Shown here piece after piece: positions 34,565 to 35,353 of a stretch of DNA of 35,353 bases. Source of the DNA: Thalassococcus profundi (GTDB lineage: Bacteria; Pseudomonadota; Alphaproteobacteria; Rhodobacterales; Rhodobacteraceae). The stretch is from the NCBI RefSeq assembly GCF_003344785.1, contig NZ_QPMK01000009.1:1-35353 (forward strand). Direction: 5' to 3'. Both the position numbers and the translations under genes were made by a program. Position 1 is the stretch's first letter. Every line of letters starts with the position of its first letter. The notes under the pieces are model-generated. The model was given only the letters and a program-made list of their open reading frames with translations. It searched no databases and was not told where the DNA came from.

Positions 34565-35298
34565 TGGCGCGCATCCTGCTGGTGCACGGCTCCTGTCACG
34601 GCGCCTGGTGCTGGCGTGACCTGATCCCCGAGCTCACCGCCCTGGGCCATGACGCTTTTGCCATCGACCTGCCGTCGCACGGCACTGACACCACGCCCAT
34701 GGCCGAGGTGACGCTCGATCTATACGCGCAGGCGATCCTCGACGCGCTCGACGGCCCCACCATCGTCGTCGGGCATTCCATGGCGGGCTACCCGATCAGC
34801 CGCGCCGCCGACCTCCGCCCCGCCAATATTGCCCGCCTCGTCTACCTCTGCGCCTACGTGCCCTGGGACGACCACAGCCTGGTGGAGATGCGCCTGCGCG
34901 CCCCGCGCCAGCCGATCCTCAAGGCGCTGGAGAAATCCGCCGACGGCCAGAGCTTTTCGGTGATCCCCGAGCACGCGCGCGAGGTCTTCTACCACGATTG
35001 TCCGGACGAGGCCGTCGCCTTCGCGCTCGCCAACCTCTGCCCGCAGCCGATCCGGCCGCAGGCCACGAAGGTCACGCTGGGAGCCAATTACGAAAGCGTC
35101 CCGCGCAGCTATATCCGCTGCGAAGCCGACAGTGCCATCCCGCCGGAATTCCAGGCCACCATGGCCGCTGATTTCTCGCCCGACCAAGTGCGGCACATGC
35201 CAACCTCCCATTCCCCGTTCTTCGCAGCTCCCGCCGCCCTCGCCCGCCACATCGACACCCTGGCGCGCCATGACCCGCCCGGGCCGCCTGCATCCTGA
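34564..35298 (+). CDS. Alpha/beta hydrolase, plant-esterase (MES/MKS)-like
   Basis: A 244-residue hydrolase. LLVHGSCHGAWCWRDLIPEL (near residues 5-24) and DLPSHG are typical of the methylesterase/hydroxynitrile lyase group. The nucleophile S72 is in GHSMAGYP, and a histidine near the C-terminus is in TSHSPFFAAP. Group members cleave methyl esters or short acyl compounds. It is coupled to pcaD by a 1-bp overlap and likely acts on an adjacent step, for example freeing an acid or lactone before ring-cleavage products enter beta-oxidation; this is inference. Confidence 0.82.
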   Translation: MARILLVHGSCHGAWCWRDLIPELTALGHDAFAIDLPSHGTDTTPMAEVTLDLYAQAILDALDGPTIVVGHSMAGYPISRAADLRPANIARLVYLCAYVPWDDHSLVEMRLRAPRQPILKALEKSADGQSFSVIPEHAREVFYHDCPDEAVAFALANLCPQPIRPQATKVTLGANYESVPRSYIRCEADSAIPPEFQATMAADFSPDQVRHMPTSHSPFFAAPAALARHIDTLARHDPPGPPAS

Positions 35299-35353
35299 AA
35301 GCCACCACCGCAGGCACGGCTCCGACCCGCATCAACGGAAGATCCCACCCCCG

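Noticed and set aside
1-35353. CRISPR array, tRNA, integrase or insertion sequence
   Set aside because: No regularly spaced repeats, cloverleaf, transposase or integrase motif was seen by eye.

Overview
The window reads as a chromosomal segment from a high-GC alphaproteobacterium, most likely a marine Rhodobacterales/Roseobacter-group member. The pointers are the strongly GC-biased codons, the RNase E with a long acidic insertion in its S1 domain, the SUV3-type helicase / S4 protein / 7Fe ferredoxin / CarD gene row, and TRAP plus beta-oxidation catabolic genes. No tRNA, rRNA, CRISPR array, insertion sequence or integrase was seen. The lineage is inferred from gene content, not from a marker-gene search.

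Left part (1-3.1 kb, + strand): the 3' end of acetyl-CoA synthetase, an adenylate kinase, a small DUF4212 subunit and a sodium:solute symporter form a tight row ending at a strong terminator. Together they would take up a short carboxylate, activate it to the CoA thioester and recycle the AMP released. Facing it (8.4-3.2 kb, - strand) are a TPR protein, a 999-residue SUV3-like helicase, an S4 RNA-binding protein starting directly after the helicase stop codon, ferredoxin FdxA and a CarD-like RNA polymerase regulator.

Middle (8.5-16.4 kb, + strand): an SCP2-like protein with an alpha/beta hydrolase; a ligase-associated exonuclease overlapping an ATP-dependent DNA ligase; then a three-gene row of a cNMP/CBS/DUF294 nucleotidyltransferase-like protein, an unrecognised two-helix membrane protein and a membrane-anchored DEDDh exonuclease with a sensor-like N-terminal half. 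The first and last of these three are, from memory, common neighbours of the DUF4212/symporter pair in other proteobacteria; here they sit about 9.4 kb away. This row is the best candidate for an undescribed signalling system. RNase E (- strand, 16.45-19.25 kb) follows, convergent with it.

Right part (19.8-35.3 kb): a dehydrogenase preceded by a possible 14-codon leader ORF is coupled to a ThuA-like gene. A 492-bp gene-free stretch with a long hairpin separates it from a minus-strand operon of about 11.6 kb, read from 33.55 down to 21.9 kb: TRAP transporter (DctP, DctQ, DctM), IclR regulator, FadB-like multifunctional enzyme, thiolase, a PimC/PimD-like pair of acyl-CoA dehydrogenases, a hotdog thioesterase and an acyl-CoA ligase. 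This is a self-contained uptake, sensing, activation and beta-oxidation unit, probably for a dicarboxylate or related acid. Divergent from it are a PcaD-like enol-lactonase and a second alpha/beta hydrolase, with an AT-rich, repeat-bearing control region between the two units.
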